DNA from: Candidatus Eiseniibacteriota bacterium
GTDB lineage: Bacteria; Eisenbacteria; RBG-16-71-46
DNA length: 64,000 nt
Reading direction: 5' to 3'
Assembly: GCA_016710095.1 (NCBI GenBank)
Contig: JADJLL010000006.1
Span: 124,001 to 188,000, forward strand
Part shown: positions 55,071 through 64,000 of the stretch, in pieces
Position numbering within the stretch: position 1 is the first letter of the stretch
Layout: every line of letters begins with the position of its first letter
Translations under genes and position numbers: made by a program
The notes under the pieces: generated by a model
The model's database searches: none
Seen by the model: only the letters and a program-made list of their open reading frames with translations
Told to the model about the DNA's origin: nothing

Positions 55071-55099
55071 ACCGTAAGGAAGTGTTCCCGACGTGTCAA
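55071..55099 (-). promoter_or_regulatory. Predicted promoter of the act operon
   Basis: On the minus strand a perfect TTGACA (plus 55094-55099) and TACGGT (plus 55071-55076) are separated by 17 nt. The -10 ends 11 nt before the actA ATG, so the expected start site is within about 5 nt of the coding region. Confidence 0.6.
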
Positions 55100-55192
55100 C
55101 CGGATTGTGAACGTTGGCACGAAGTCCGGGCCAACTCGTGAGCGGGCCGAGCACTGACTCCTTCATGAACTCTCTCCTGCCGTGAGTGGCGC

Positions 55193-56683
55193 TCACAGTT
55201 TCTTTCCCGGCGCGACGCTCTTGAGCCAGTCGCCCGTGATCACGCGCTCGTCCAGCTCGCGTCCGTTGAGAATGGCGGCGTCCTCGAGCGGAATCGCGCA
55301 CGGCCCGAGCTTGCCGATCATCACGTTGAACACTCCGGCCGAGGGCGATTGGCCCACGACCACGCGGTCCGGCGTCGGCGAGGCGCGACGCGCATCCTGC
55401 AGCGGACGCAGCGATCGCGCGAGCGAGCCGAGCTTCACGTCGTTCGCATCGCCCACCGCCGCGCTCTGTCCGAGGAACTGCACGAGACGATCCGGGCCCT
55501 GGCGCACCCACGCGGCGAACAGCACCGTGCCCGTGGCCGCGCCGTTCGCGGGCGGCGTCACGATGTGCCCGACCCACGCCGGCCAGCCGCCGATCGTTTC
55601 GACCGCGCCGGTGGCGCTCGCGACGCGTCCGTCACGCTTGAGCGCGGCCACGTATTCCGCGGGCGACAGCGTGCCGGCGTTGGGCGCGAGCGTGACCTGC
55701 GCGAACGCCGCCTTCGACGGCTCCTGCGCGACGAGCGACGAGTGGCTGTTCTGCTTCGCCCACCCGTCGGGGAACAGGAGTTCGAATCCCATGCCCGGCT
55801 GGTAGAAACGCGAGCCGTCGAAGTAGCCGCCGCGCGGATCCTCGCCGAACACGACGCCGCGGAGCCGGTCCATGTACGTCTTCTGCTGCACGAGAAGTCC
55901 CGTGCGCGTGCCGACGGCCGTCGCCGCGAGCGCGGTCGTTCGCGCTTCGCGATCGCCCGGATCGGGATGCGTGCTCAGGTAGAACGGCAGCGAGCTGCCG
56001 CCGCGTTCGCCGATGCGCTTGAGCATCGCGTACGTCGCGGGGATCTCGCGCGGGTCGTAACCCGCCGCGATCGCGTACTTGATGCCGAGCGCGTCCGACT
56101 GGCTCTCGTCGTCGCGGCCGTACTTGAGCATGAGCAGCCCGAGCGCCTGCTCGGCCGCGCCGCTGTAGCGCGCGAACGTCTGCGAGAACGCGCCGGCGAG
56201 CCCGAGGCCGAGCCCGGCGAGCTGCTGCTGCGTGATGTGCTTGGCGGAGTGGCGCGCGGTGACGTGGCCGATCTCGTGGCCGAGCACGCCCGCGAGCTGC
56301 GCCTCGCTGTTCAGGTGCGCGAGGATGCCGCGCGTGATGTAGATGTAGCCGCCCGGCATCGCGAACGCGTTCACCACCGGATCGTCGAGCACGGTGAAGT
56401 GCCAGTCGAGGTTCGGCAGCTCGCTCACCTTCGCGAGTTTCTTGCCGACGCTGTCCACGTAGGCCTGCAGCTTCGCGTCGTCGTACTGGCCGTACTCGGC
56501 GAGCGTCGCCGAGTAGCCGTCCTTGCCGATCTGCAGTTCCTGGTCGGCGGAGACGAGCGAAAGCTCACGCTTGCCGGTGACGGGATTGACCGCGCAACCG
56601 GTCAGCAGCAGCAGCGAGGTGAGCGCGAAGAGTGCGGCGAACGCCGTGAGGGCGCGGTGTGCGCGACGCAGTCCGAGTGCCAT
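55193..56683 (-). CDS. M48-family metalloprotease lipoprotein (BepA/YfgC-like)
   Basis: A 496-residue zinc protease of the periplasmic M48 group that maintains outer-membrane assembly. The lipobox LLLTGC places the lipidated Cys at residue 30. The HEIGH zinc site lies at 136-140 in GVLGHEIGHVTARHS, and the third ligand is expected in the downstream DDESQSDALG segment. A C-terminal extension of about 230 residues, beginning around RGVVFGEDPRGGYF, is larger than in BepA and shows PMLPM-type helices and SPAEYVAALKRDGR. GGAGG lies 10 nt before the ATG. It lies between moeB (54-nt gap) and the act operon on the same strand. Confidence 0.88.
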   Translation of the reverse strand: MALGLRRAHRALTAFAALFALTSLLLLTGCAVNPVTGKRELSLVSADQELQIGKDGYSATLAEYGQYDDAKLQAYVDSVGKKLAKVSELPNLDWHFTVLDDPVVNAFAMPGGYIYITRGILAHLNSEAQLAGVLGHEIGHVTARHSAKHITQQQLAGLGLGLAGAFSQTFARYSGAAEQALGLLMLKYGRDDESQSDALGIKYAIAAGYDPREIPATYAMLKRIGERGGSSLPFYLSTHPDPGDREARTTALAATAVGTRTGLLVQQKTYMDRLRGVVFGEDPRGGYFDGSRFYQPGMGFELLFPDGWAKQNSHSSLVAQEPSKAAFAQVTLAPNAGTLSPAEYVAALKRDGRVASATGAVETIGGWPAWVGHIVTPPANGAATGTVLFAAWVRQGPDRLVQFLGQSAAVGDANDVKLGSLARSLRPLQDARRASPTPDRVVVGQSPSAGVFNVMIGKLGPCAIPLEDAAILNGRELDERVITGDWLKSVAPGKKL

Positions 56684-56737
56684 GGACGAGTGTTCCTCCT
56701 TGAACGCTGGAACGTGGAGCGGGAAGCGTTGCTTCTT

Positions 56738-57919
56738 CTAGTAGCGCGGCACGGCCGGATCTTCGGCCGACCACGCGTCGATGCCACCGTCGAGATTGAT
56801 CACGCGCGTGAATCCGTCGCGCAGGAGCCACTCCGCGGCGGCCATGCTGCGCGCGCCATGGTGGCACATCACCACGACCGGGCGGGTGCGGTCCAGCTCG
56901 GACGCCCGCAGGGGAACCAGCGCGAGGGGAATGTCCACCGTGCCGCCGACGCTCGCGAGGCGCAACTCGAAAGGTTCGCGCACGTCGAGGAGCGTGAAAT
57001 CCTCGCCGCGCGAACGCATCGCGATCACCTCGCGTGCACTCACGTGAGCGGGGCGGCCGTGCTCCGGCGCCCGCGTCTCCCGAGGCATTTCCTTCATCCC
57101 GCACCACTCCTCGTAGTCCACCAGTTCGCGAATGCTCGGCGCGTCGCCGCACAGCGGGCACGCGGGATCGCGGCCGATGCGCACTTCGCGCACGCGCATG
57201 GTCCACGCGTCGTAGAGCAGCAGCCGGCCGAGCAGCGTCTCGCCGCCGCCCAGCAGCAGCTTGATCGCCTCGGTCGCCTGGATGCTGCCGATCACACCGG
57301 GCAGCACGCCGAGCACGCCGGCCTCGGCGCACGAGGGCACCGTGCCCGGCTCGGGCGGCTGCGGGAACAGGCAGCGGTAACAAGGGCCCGTGCGCGCATC
57401 GAACACGCTCGCCTGCCCCTCGAAGCGCAGGATGCTGCCGTACACGTACGGCTTGCCCGCGAGCGCGCACGCGTCGTTCACGAGGTAGCGCGCGGGAAAG
57501 TTGTCGGTGCCGTCGAGCACGACGTCGTACTGCTCGATCACCGCGAGCGCGTTCGTGCGGTCGAGCTTCAGGTCGTGCGTCTCGACCGTGACGTGGGGGT
57601 TGAGGTCGGCCAGCCGCGCGCGCATGGAGTCCAGCTTCGGCCAGCCGATCTGCTCGGTGCCGTGCGCGATCTGGCGCTGCAGGTTGCTCTCCTCGACCGC
57701 GTCGAAGTCCACGAGACCGATGCGTCCGACGCCGGCGGCGGCGAGGTACAGCGCCGCGGGCGAGCCGAGCCCGCCGCATCCGACGACGAGCACGCTGCCG
57801 CCTTTCAAGCGGCGCTGGCCGTCCTCACCCACTTCGCCCAGCGTCAGGTGACGGCCGTAGCGGCGCAGCTCTTCGCGCGTGAGTTTGGGGAACGACTCGG
57901 ACGGGATCGTCGGGGGCAT
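56738..57919 (-). CDS. MoeB/ThiF-type adenylyltransferase with rhodanese domain
   Basis: A 393-residue E1-like enzyme. The nucleotide-binding GCGGLG is at about residues 47-52, followed by the SNLQRQ segment and the adenylation Asp in DGTDNFPARY. Zinc-binding CYRC and CPLC pairs frame the core. A C-terminal rhodanese domain begins near residue 285, with the sulfur-carrying Cys in VVMCHHGARS. The layout matches MoeZ/MOCS3, which activate sulfur carriers for molybdopterin, thiamine or thio-tRNA synthesis; the partner carrier is not in the window. The ATG is chosen because GGAG lies 4 nt upstream; a 35-residue extension is arginine-rich and implausible. Confidence 0.9.
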   Translation of the reverse strand: MPPTIPSESFPKLTREELRRYGRHLTLGEVGEDGQRRLKGGSVLVVGCGGLGSPAALYLAAAGVGRIGLVDFDAVEESNLQRQIAHGTEQIGWPKLDSMRARLADLNPHVTVETHDLKLDRTNALAVIEQYDVVLDGTDNFPARYLVNDACALAGKPYVYGSILRFEGQASVFDARTGPCYRCLFPQPPEPGTVPSCAEAGVLGVLPGVIGSIQATEAIKLLLGGGETLLGRLLLYDAWTMRVREVRIGRDPACPLCGDAPSIRELVDYEEWCGMKEMPRETRAPEHGRPAHVSAREVIAMRSRGEDFTLLDVREPFELRLASVGGTVDIPLALVPLRASELDRTRPVVVMCHHGARSMAAAEWLLRDGFTRVINLDGGIDAWSAEDPAVPRY

Positions 57920-58038
57920 GGTTCTCCGGCGTGGCGGCGCGGGTGGGATCGCGAAGCGCACGTTAGTGCGAACACGGCCGTGCGTGCCACGCCGAAATCG
58001 CGCCGCGTCGCTGGCGCGCGCCACGCGTGCCGATTAGG

Positions 58039-59019
58039 ATGCCGCGCGTGATCCTCGCTGGCGACATCGGTGGCACCAAAGCCCAACTCGCACTCTTCGA
58101 AGACGGCGCGCACCCGCGCTCGCCCGTCCGTGAAGAGCGCCTGCCCACGAACGGCTCCCCTTCGCTCGACGCGCTGGTGAAGCAGTTCCTCGCGGCGACC
58201 GGCGCGAAGCCGTCGCGCTGCGTGTTCGGCATCGCCGGCCCGGTCTCCGACAACGTCTGCATCACGACGAACCTGCCGTGGCACGTGGACGGCAACGCCA
58301 TGAGCGGTTCGCTCGGCGCGCCCGTCACGCTGCTCAACGACCTCGAAGCGAACGCCTGCGGGCTCGAGACGCTCGGCCCCGACGACCTGCTCGTGCTGCA
58401 GCCGGGCGTGCGCTCGCGCGGCAACCGCGCGCTCATCGCCGCGGGCACGGGACTCGGCGAGGCGATCCTCGTGCAGCACGGCGACACGTGGATCCCGATG
58501 GCGTCCGAGGGCGGGCACACGGACTTCGGCTCGCGCGACTCGCTCGAGGACGAACTCCTGCGCTGGCTGCGCGGCAAGTACGGACGCGTGAGCTACGAGC
58601 GCATTCTTTCCGGCCCCGGGCTCGCCGACCTCTATCGCTTCTTCCGCGAGACCAAGCGCGGCCACGAGCCGCCCGAGGTGGCGATGGCGTTCGACCGCGC
58701 CGAACAGCCCGCGGCGATCGTGACCGAGAGCGCGCTCGACGGCTCGTGCGAACGCGCGCGGCTCGCGCTCGATCGGTTCGTGCAGATCTACGGCGCCGAG
58801 GCCGGCAATCTCGCGCTCAAGGCGCTCGCGCTCGGTGGGCTCTACGTGGGCGGCGGCATCGCACCGCGGATGATTCCCGCCATCACGCGGGGTGGCTTCA
58901 TGCAGGCGTTCTTCGAAAAGGGCCGCCTCTCCCCCGTGCTCACGCGCATTCCCGTTTCCGTCGTGCTCGATTCCAAGACCGCGCTGTGGGGTGCGGCCGC
59001 GCGCGCGCTGCTGCACTGA
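58039..59019 (+). CDS. glk: Glucokinase (ROK-independent Glk family)
   Basis: A 326-residue ATP-dependent glucokinase that makes glucose-6-phosphate. The phosphate-binding LAGDIGGTKAQLALF opens the protein, followed by FGIAGPVSDN, LLNDLEANACGLE, the ATP-binding IAAGTGLGEAILV and the sugar-contacting SEGGHTDFGSR, and a later GGLYVGGGIAPR. Two starts are plausible: ATG at 58039 (MPRVILAGD) or GTG at 58048 (MILAGD), the latter matching family N-termini; a GTG at 58027 is also open. The family comparison does not settle it. The tkt gene follows after an 85-nt gap, on the same strand. Confidence 0.9.
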   Translation: MPRVILAGDIGGTKAQLALFEDGAHPRSPVREERLPTNGSPSLDALVKQFLAATGAKPSRCVFGIAGPVSDNVCITTNLPWHVDGNAMSGSLGAPVTLLNDLEANACGLETLGPDDLLVLQPGVRSRGNRALIAAGTGLGEAILVQHGDTWIPMASEGGHTDFGSRDSLEDELLRWLRGKYGRVSYERILSGPGLADLYRFFRETKRGHEPPEVAMAFDRAEQPAAIVTESALDGSCERARLALDRFVQIYGAEAGNLALKALALGGLYVGGGIAPRMIPAITRGGFMQAFFEKGRLSPVLTRIPVSVVLDSKTALWGAAARALLH

Positions 59020-59104
59020 CGCGCGTTCCCGGCCGATACCGACGGCGCACCCGGGTGGGCATGCGCTCCCCGGTTCCCATCGACCCGTTTTCCGGAGGCC
59101 GACC

Positions 59105-61123
59105 GTGAACCCGGTTTCGCCCGTCCCCACTCGCGACGCCCTCGACCAGAAGGCCATCCACACGCTGCGCTTCCTCGCCGCCGACACGGTCGAGAAGGCG
59201 AAGTCGGGGCATCCCGGCATGCCCATGGGCATGGCGGACGTCGCCTACACGATGTGGGCGAAGTTCATGCGCTGGCAGCCGAACGATCCCGCGTGGCACG
59301 GCCGCGACCGCTTCGTGCTGTCCACGGGCCACGGCTCGGCGCTGCTCTACTCGCTGCTGCACCTGGCGGGCTACGAAGTCTCGATGGACGACCTGCAGAG
59401 CTTCCGCCAGCTCGGCAGCCGCACGCCCGGCCATCCCGAGTACGGCTGGACGCCCGGCGTCGAAGTGACGACCGGTCCGCTCGGCCAGGGCATCGGCAAC
59501 GCGGTCGGCATGGCGCTCGCCGCGAAGATGGCGGCCGCGCGCTTCAACGGCGCCGACTTCGCGCCGGTGGACTGGCGCGTGTTCGGCATCTGCGGTGACG
59601 GCGACCTCATGGAAGGCGTCTCGCACGAGGCGGCGTCGCTCGCCGGCCACCTCGGCCTCGGCAACATCGTGTTCGTGTACGACGACAACCACATCACGAT
59701 CGAAGGCGACACGTCGCTCGCGTTCAGCGAGGACGTCGCGAAGCGCTTCGAGTCCTACGGCTGGCACGTCGGCCGCGCGAACCCGTACGACGGCGCGGAC
59801 CTCGAGCGCGCGCTCGGCGAGGCGGTCGCGGAGGCCGCGCGCCCGAGCCTCGTGATCTGCCGCAGCCACATCGGCTACGGCGCGCCGCACAAGCAGGACA
59901 CGTCGCACGTGCACGGCGAACCGCTCGGCACCGAAGAGCTCGCGGCCGCGAAGAAGAACCTCGGCTGGCCCGAGTCGCCGATGTTCCTCGTGCCCGACGA
60001 CGTGCGCGCGCGCTTCGCCGAGCGCGCGGCGGCGAACAAGAAGGACTACGACGCGTGGCACGCCGGCATGAAGGCGTGGCGCGGCGCGAACGCCGAGAAG
60101 GCCGCGGCGTGGGACGCGATCATGGAGCGCCGCGTGCCCGCCGACCTGCTCGAACAGATGTGCGCCGCCGCGCCCACCAACAGCGCCGCGACGCGCGTGC
60201 ACGGCAACGCCGCGCTGCAGATGGCGGCCGCGCGCGTGCCGGCGCTGGTCGGCGGCAGCGCCGATCTCGAGCCGAGCACGAAGACGCGCATCAAGGATTC
60301 GCCGAGCATAGCCAAGTCCGACTTCTCCGGACGCAACCTGCACTTCGGCATCCGCGAGCACGGCATGGGCGCGATCATGAACGGCATGGCGCTCGCCACG
60401 GGCTTCATCCCGTACGGCTCGAGCTTCCTCGTGTTCACCGACTACGCGCGCCCGAGCATCCGGCTTTCGGCGCTCATGAAGATCCCCGCGCTCTGGGTGT
60501 TCACGCACGACAGCATCTTCGTCGGCGAGGACGGCCCGACGCACCAGCCCGTCGAGCACCTCGAGGCGCTGCGCGCGATCCCCAACCTGCACGTGCAGCG
60601 TCCCGCCGACGGCCTCGAAACCGCGGCCGCCTGGGCGCTCGCGGTCGAACGCAAGGACGGCCCGACGCTCATCGCGCTCAGCCGCCAGAACACCGCCGTG
60701 CTCAATCGCCCGGCGAAGTTCGAGGTTTCCGACCTGCGCCGCGGCGCGTACGTGCTGCTCGAAAGCCCCGAGAAGCAGGCGCTCACGATCGTCGCCACGG
60801 GCTCGGAAGTCGGCATCGCGGTCGAGGCGGCAGGCAAGCTGAACGCCGACGGCATCCCGACCCGTGTGGTGAGCATGCCGTGCACGACGCTCTACCTGCA
60901 GCAGGACGAAGCAACGCGCAACGTGATCCTGCCTCCGGGCGGTCGGCGCGTGTCGGTCGAAGCGGGCACGACGGGTGGCTGGCGCCGCATCGTCGGCGAG
61001 CACGGGCTGTGCATCGGGATCGACCGCTACGGCGAATCCGCTCCGGCGCCGAAGCTCGCGGAACACTTCGGCCTGACGGGCGAGGCGATCGCCAAGAGGG
61101 TGCGGGAGTGGGCACGCGGTTGA
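59105..61123 (+). CDS. tkt: Transketolase
   Basis: A 672-residue thiamine-diphosphate enzyme that moves two-carbon units between sugar phosphates in the pentose phosphate and Calvin pathways. Motifs include SGHPGMPMGMADVAY, STGHGSALLYSLLHL, GPLGQGIGNAVGMA, the TPP/metal site GDGDLMEGVSHEA, HDSIFVGEDGPTHQPVEH and the C-terminal VSMPCTTLYLQQDEA. The length is normal for the family. The GTG start is favoured by GGAGG 7 nt upstream and the reading VNPVSPVPTRDALDQ. It runs with glk. Its stop overlaps a TTG start for the next frame (TTGA). Confidence 0.96.
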   Translation: MNPVSPVPTRDALDQKAIHTLRFLAADTVEKAKSGHPGMPMGMADVAYTMWAKFMRWQPNDPAWHGRDRFVLSTGHGSALLYSLLHLAGYEVSMDDLQSFRQLGSRTPGHPEYGWTPGVEVTTGPLGQGIGNAVGMALAAKMAAARFNGADFAPVDWRVFGICGDGDLMEGVSHEAASLAGHLGLGNIVFVYDDNHITIEGDTSLAFSEDVAKRFESYGWHVGRANPYDGADLERALGEAVAEAARPSLVICRSHIGYGAPHKQDTSHVHGEPLGTEELAAAKKNLGWPESPMFLVPDDVRARFAERAAANKKDYDAWHAGMKAWRGANAEKAAAWDAIMERRVPADLLEQMCAAAPTNSAATRVHGNAALQMAAARVPALVGGSADLEPSTKTRIKDSPSIAKSDFSGRNLHFGIREHGMGAIMNGMALATGFIPYGSSFLVFTDYARPSIRLSALMKIPALWVFTHDSIFVGEDGPTHQPVEHLEALRAIPNLHVQRPADGLETAAAWALAVERKDGPTLIALSRQNTAVLNRPAKFEVSDLRRGAYVLLESPEKQALTIVATGSEVGIAVEAAGKLNADGIPTRVVSMPCTTLYLQQDEATRNVILPPGGRRVSVEAGTTGGWRRIVGEHGLCIGIDRYGESAPAPKLAEHFGLTGEAIAKRVREWARG

Positions 61124-62544
61124 GCGCTTCGCGTCACCGAGGGGCGGGACGTCGTTCGGCGGCCCCGCCCGCGGCGGTCTCACCGGCGAGCACGTGGGCG
61201 GCGCCACTGGTCGCGCTCCTGTGCGCCGGCATCACCGGCTGGACCTTTCTTCACGCTCGTGACTACGGCTTCGCGCCGGACGACTGGACCGCGCCCGCAG
61301 CGCCAGGGACCGCCCCGCCGGCCGCCCCTGGCGCTGGCTTTCGCAAGGCGCGCTGGGCGACGATCGCGGGTCCCAGCGGCGGCGCGCGCGCTGCGGTCGG
61401 ATCGTTGGCGGTGCTCGGCGCCGCGCTGCTCACCGTCCACGTGGGAACTGGGCGCGCTGTGCCCGCCCCCGCGCTTCTCTCTTCCACTCCGGCTACTGGC
61501 TCAGTGCGAGCGGCGACACGCTATCCGCCCTGTTCGCGCTGCTCGCCGTCGCCGCCGTCCGCCGCGGCGGCCCCGTGCGATGGCTCGCGGCTCCGGCGCT
61601 CGTGCTCGCGCTCGGCGCCAAGGAGTCCGCCGTCGCGCTGCCGGTCGCACTCGCGGCCGCGTCGGTGTGCCGCGACGCACCGCTCGAGCGCCTGCGTGCG
61701 CTCGCGCGAGATCGCCTCACGTGGGTGCTCGCGCTGATCGGGGCGGCGTGGGTGATCGTGCGCGCACCGGCGGCAGGCGCCGCCCTTGGCGGCGCGGCGT
61801 ACGCCTTTTCGTGGAAGGCCGTGTGGCCGAACCTGCTCACGTACGGCGCGTGGGCTGCGAACTGCTGGTGGCCGACCCTCAACGACATCAGTGACGCCGT
61901 CTCTCCCCGGCAGTTCGGATGGGGCATCGGCCTGCTCGCGCTCGGCGTGACCTCTTCGCTATTGCCGGTCACGCGGACGCGCGGAGCCGCCTCGGCCTTC
62001 GTCGCGTTCCTCGCGCTGCTCCTGCCGGTGCTGGCGCTGTCCTCGCACACGTACCACTACTACCTCACGCTTCCCCTGGCGGCGCTCGCCTGGTGGATCG
62101 CGGTCCTCGTGGACGTGGCGCTCTCGCGGGCGCCGCGAGTACCGGCGTGGGTGGCCGCCGTGGGACTCGTGCTGACGATCGCGGGAAACGGCCAGGCGAT
62201 CGTGCGGCATGTCGAACGGTTGCCCTGGCGCGATCAGGGCCAGCGCTCGGAGGCCATCATGGACCGTGCGCTCATCGCCGAGCGGGCACCGCCGATCGCG
62301 CGGTTAGCCGCCGGGCGCGCGGTTGCGCTTGTGGCACCGCAGCCGCCATCGCCGCGCAGAAGGGCGCGGAACCGGGCACGAACGACGAGCACAACTTCCG
62401 CCGCGAGCACATTCTCGACGCCGAACGGAAGTGAAGTTCCCACGCCGGCGGACGGACGAGTACTGGGCGGTCTATCGCCCCGAGGGCCGGCTTCGCGTGA
62501 TGCGGGCCGACACGCTCGTGCTCGCCGCCGGCCCGCCCCGCTGA
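61120..62544 (+). pseudogene. Broken PMT/TMTC-like membrane glycosyltransferase gene
   Basis: The region begins at a TTG overlapping the tkt stop and carries hydrophobic segments in at least three frames. First comes a single helix (APLVALLCAGITGWTFL) and DYGFAPDDWT. From about 61485 another frame reads YWLSASGDTLSALFALLAVA and ALGAKESAVALPVALAA, typical of PMT/TMTC-type glycosyltransferases, and continues with seven or eight helices to about 62310. Further shifts near 62320 and 62425 are needed to reach the end (AAIAAQKGAEPGTNDEHNF, then EYWAVYRPEGRLRV). Either the gene is decaying or several consensus errors occur; at least three changes are required. The donor substrate cannot be told. Confidence 0.6.
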
Positions 62545-62551
62545 ACCACGG

Positions 62552-64000
62552 TCAGTTCTTCAGTCGCGGCGCGAGCCACTCCCCGATCACATCGAGCACT
62601 TCGCGGCGTACGTGTGAGTCCGGCAGCGACGAGTAGCCGTCTCCCCAGCCGTTCGGGTCGGCGAGAAACAGGTGGTTCGTCTCCGGGAAGACGCGCACGG
62701 TGACGTCGCGATTGCCCGCGTCGCGGAACGCCCTGCCGAGGATCTCCGCCTGTTCGGGCGTCACCTGGCGGTCGGTCGCCCCCTGCAGCACGAGCACCGG
62801 CGTCGCGCGAAGCGTACGCGCGACCATGAGCGGATCGTGCTTGCGGAACCAACCGAGCCACGGGTTCACACGCGACGCCGAATCGGTCTCGGCCGCCGCT
62901 GACGCGGCGAGCGAGTCGAGCGCCGCGCCACTGGCACCGCCGCGCTCGAGCGCCTGACGCTGCTGGAAGGCGATGATGCGCGCGCCGTCGTACGCCGGAC
63001 CCGCGAGCAGCACGATGCCGCGCAGCTTCGGATCGCGCGCGGCGACCATCGGCGCGATGAGCCCGCCCTCGCTGTGCCCGACGAGCGCGAGACGCGCGCC
63101 GTCGATGTCGGAACGCGCGCGCAGGAACTTCACCGCCGCCTCGACGTCGTGCGCGAAGTCCTCCGACGTCGCGCGCACGGCGTTGCCGCCCGACTCGCCG
63201 TAACCGCGGTCGTCGAGCCGCAGCGTCGCGATGCCGCGCGCCGCGAGCGCCTCGGCCACTTCGCGGAATGGGCGGTAGCCGCGCACGAACGGGATCGCCT
63301 CGTCACGATCGGAGCTGCCGGAACCAGTGATCGTGACGACTGCCGCGCACTTGCCCTGCATGCCCTTCGGCTTCGTGAGTGTGCCCGCGAGTTCGAAGCC
63401 CTCGCTCGTGCGCACGCGCACGGACTCCGAGGTGTACGGCGCGCCGGCCGGCGCGGAGTAGTCGGGCTTCGCGCTCACGAGCAACCCTTCGGGCAGCGAC
63501 TCGGCGCGCATGATGCGCACGCCCTGCGCGGGAATGGCGCCGCCGGTCACGTCACCGGCGGCATTCATCGCGAGCCGGATCTCGAGCCCGCCGAGCGAGA
63601 GCACGACGGTGTCGGCGCTCGCGCGCGTCACGACGGCCTCGATCGTCTTGCCGCCCGCGACCATGAACATCGGCACACCGGCGCTCTCACGGCGCATCGC
63701 GAGCCCGCGCCGCGCGACCTGCTCGAACAGCAGCATCGAGGGATTCAGGTACGGCACCGCTCCGGCGCTCGAGGGAAACGCCATGCGCGCGCCGCCGTTG
63801 ATGTGCGTGATCACGCTGTCGCCCACGAACTCGGCGGCGGCGCTCTGCAGCGGCGCCGCGGTCGGCAGGTCCGTCGAGCGCCACGCGTCGAGCGTCATCG
63901 AGGCGGCGGACTGGTCGGCGTTCAGCTGGACCGCGTACTCGGTGCGCAGTTGCGCCGGCTTGAAGAGCACGACGCCCGAGACGCGCGCATCCACGCGCTC
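62552..64000 (-). CDS. Alpha/beta hydrolase (DPP/acyl-peptidase-like), 5' end outside the window
   Basis: At least 480 residues, with the start beyond the right edge of the window. A leading about 190-residue beta-rich domain (HINGGARMAFPSS, MFMVAGGKTIEAVV) precedes an alpha/beta hydrolase core. The core has TITGSGSSDRDEAIPF near the oxyanion region, DDRGYGESGG, the nucleophile GHSEGG, an acid residue region VLVLQGATDRQV and the catalytic His in FPETNHLF. Family relatives are esterases and peptidases of the dienelactone hydrolase/S9 group; the specificity is unknown. It ends 7 nt beyond the convergent broken gene. The apparent first codon in the window is an internal GTG, not a supported start. 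Confidence 0.82.
   Translation of the reverse strand, partial: ERVDARVSGVVLFKPAQLRTEYAVQLNADQSAASMTLDAWRSTDLPTAAPLQSAAAEFVGDSVITHINGGARMAFPSSAGAVPYLNPSMLLFEQVARRGLAMRRESAGVPMFMVAGGKTIEAVVTRASADTVVLSLGGLEIRLAMNAAGDVTGGAIPAQGVRIMRAESLPEGLLVSAKPDYSAPAGAPYTSESVRVRTSEGFELAGTLTKPKGMQGKCAAVVTITGSGSSDRDEAIPFVRGYRPFREVAEALAARGIATLRLDDRGYGESGGNAVRATSEDFAHDVEAAVKFLRARSDIDGARLALVGHSEGGLIAPMVAARDPKLRGIVLLAGPAYDGARIIAFQQRQALERGGASGAALDSLAASAAAETDSASRVNPWLGWFRKHDPLMVARTLRATPVLVLQGATDRQVTPEQAEILGRAFRDAGNRDVTVRVFPETNHLFLADPNGWGDGYSSLPDSHVRREVLDVIGEWLAPRLKN

Noticed and set aside
55056..55166. A 36-codon minus-strand frame before actA, with AGGAGAG 5 nt upstream of its ATG and an ATGA overlap with actA.
   Set aside because: Codon third positions are not GC-biased like the real genes, it shows no signal or family, and it contains the actA promoter elements.

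Overview
The window is a GC-rich (about 70% by eye) bacterial chromosome segment with densely packed, mostly coupled genes. There are no phage genes, transposases or CRISPR. Several traits recall deep-branching FCB-type or acidobacterial lineages: alternative complex III, many Ser/Thr kinases with PD40 propellers, exported proteins with FlgD-like C-terminal Ig domains and a Cys-rich module ending in a WGSLKSLYR-type tail. My best guess is Candidatus Eisenbacteria or a close relative; Acidobacteriota and Gemmatimonadota remain possible. No rRNA or core marker was available to decide.

Layout. 1-8.7 kb: the start of a probable MBL-fold hydrolase, an exported DUF4114-like protein, the 2-oxoglutarate dehydrogenase operon sucA-sucB-lpd, and a secreted PA-domain metalloprotease coupled to a small exported protein. 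9.3-9.7 kb: extreme poly-G runs that look like a sequence artefact. 10-40.4 kb: eleven Ser/Thr protein kinase genes. Eight lie on the minus strand as one chain (37782 down to 16432); six of their seven junctions overlap by 4 nt or 1 nt and one has a 38-nt gap. Two of the other three are divergent from the cluster ends and one precedes it. Eight kinases carry a transmembrane helix and a TolB/WD40-like propeller, two carry TolB-N plus TPR regions, and one carries a zinc ribbon and a polytopic membrane domain and is coupled to a methyltransferase. 40.4-47.4 kb: a PAP2 phosphatase coupled to an FHA-GAF-SpoIIE phosphatase, an exported protein, a spermidine-synthase-like protein, a GAF-HD-GYP protein, an exported rubrerythrin and a small membrane protein. 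47.5-55.1 kb: tRNA-Leu(TAA) and the alternative complex III operon actABCDEF. 55.2-64 kb: an M48 lipoprotein protease, MoeB-rhodanese, glucokinase, transketolase, a broken membrane glycosyltransferase-like gene and a partial alpha/beta hydrolase.

How it fits together. SucAB-Lpd feeds NADH into aerobic respiration and ActA-F carries electrons from quinol to cytochrome c. Glucokinase and transketolase serve sugar metabolism. The kinase chain looks like a family of membrane receptors with near-constant kinase modules and diversified extracytoplasmic propellers. An FHA (phosphothreonine-binding) GAF-PP2C protein lies next to it.

Quality warning. sucB, one kinase, the 43-kb exported protein and the glycosyltransferase-like gene contain frameshifts. 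Three genes can be repaired by single-base changes, mostly in short G/C runs. Together with the poly-G block this points to consensus errors, so I annotate the first three as probably intact genes.
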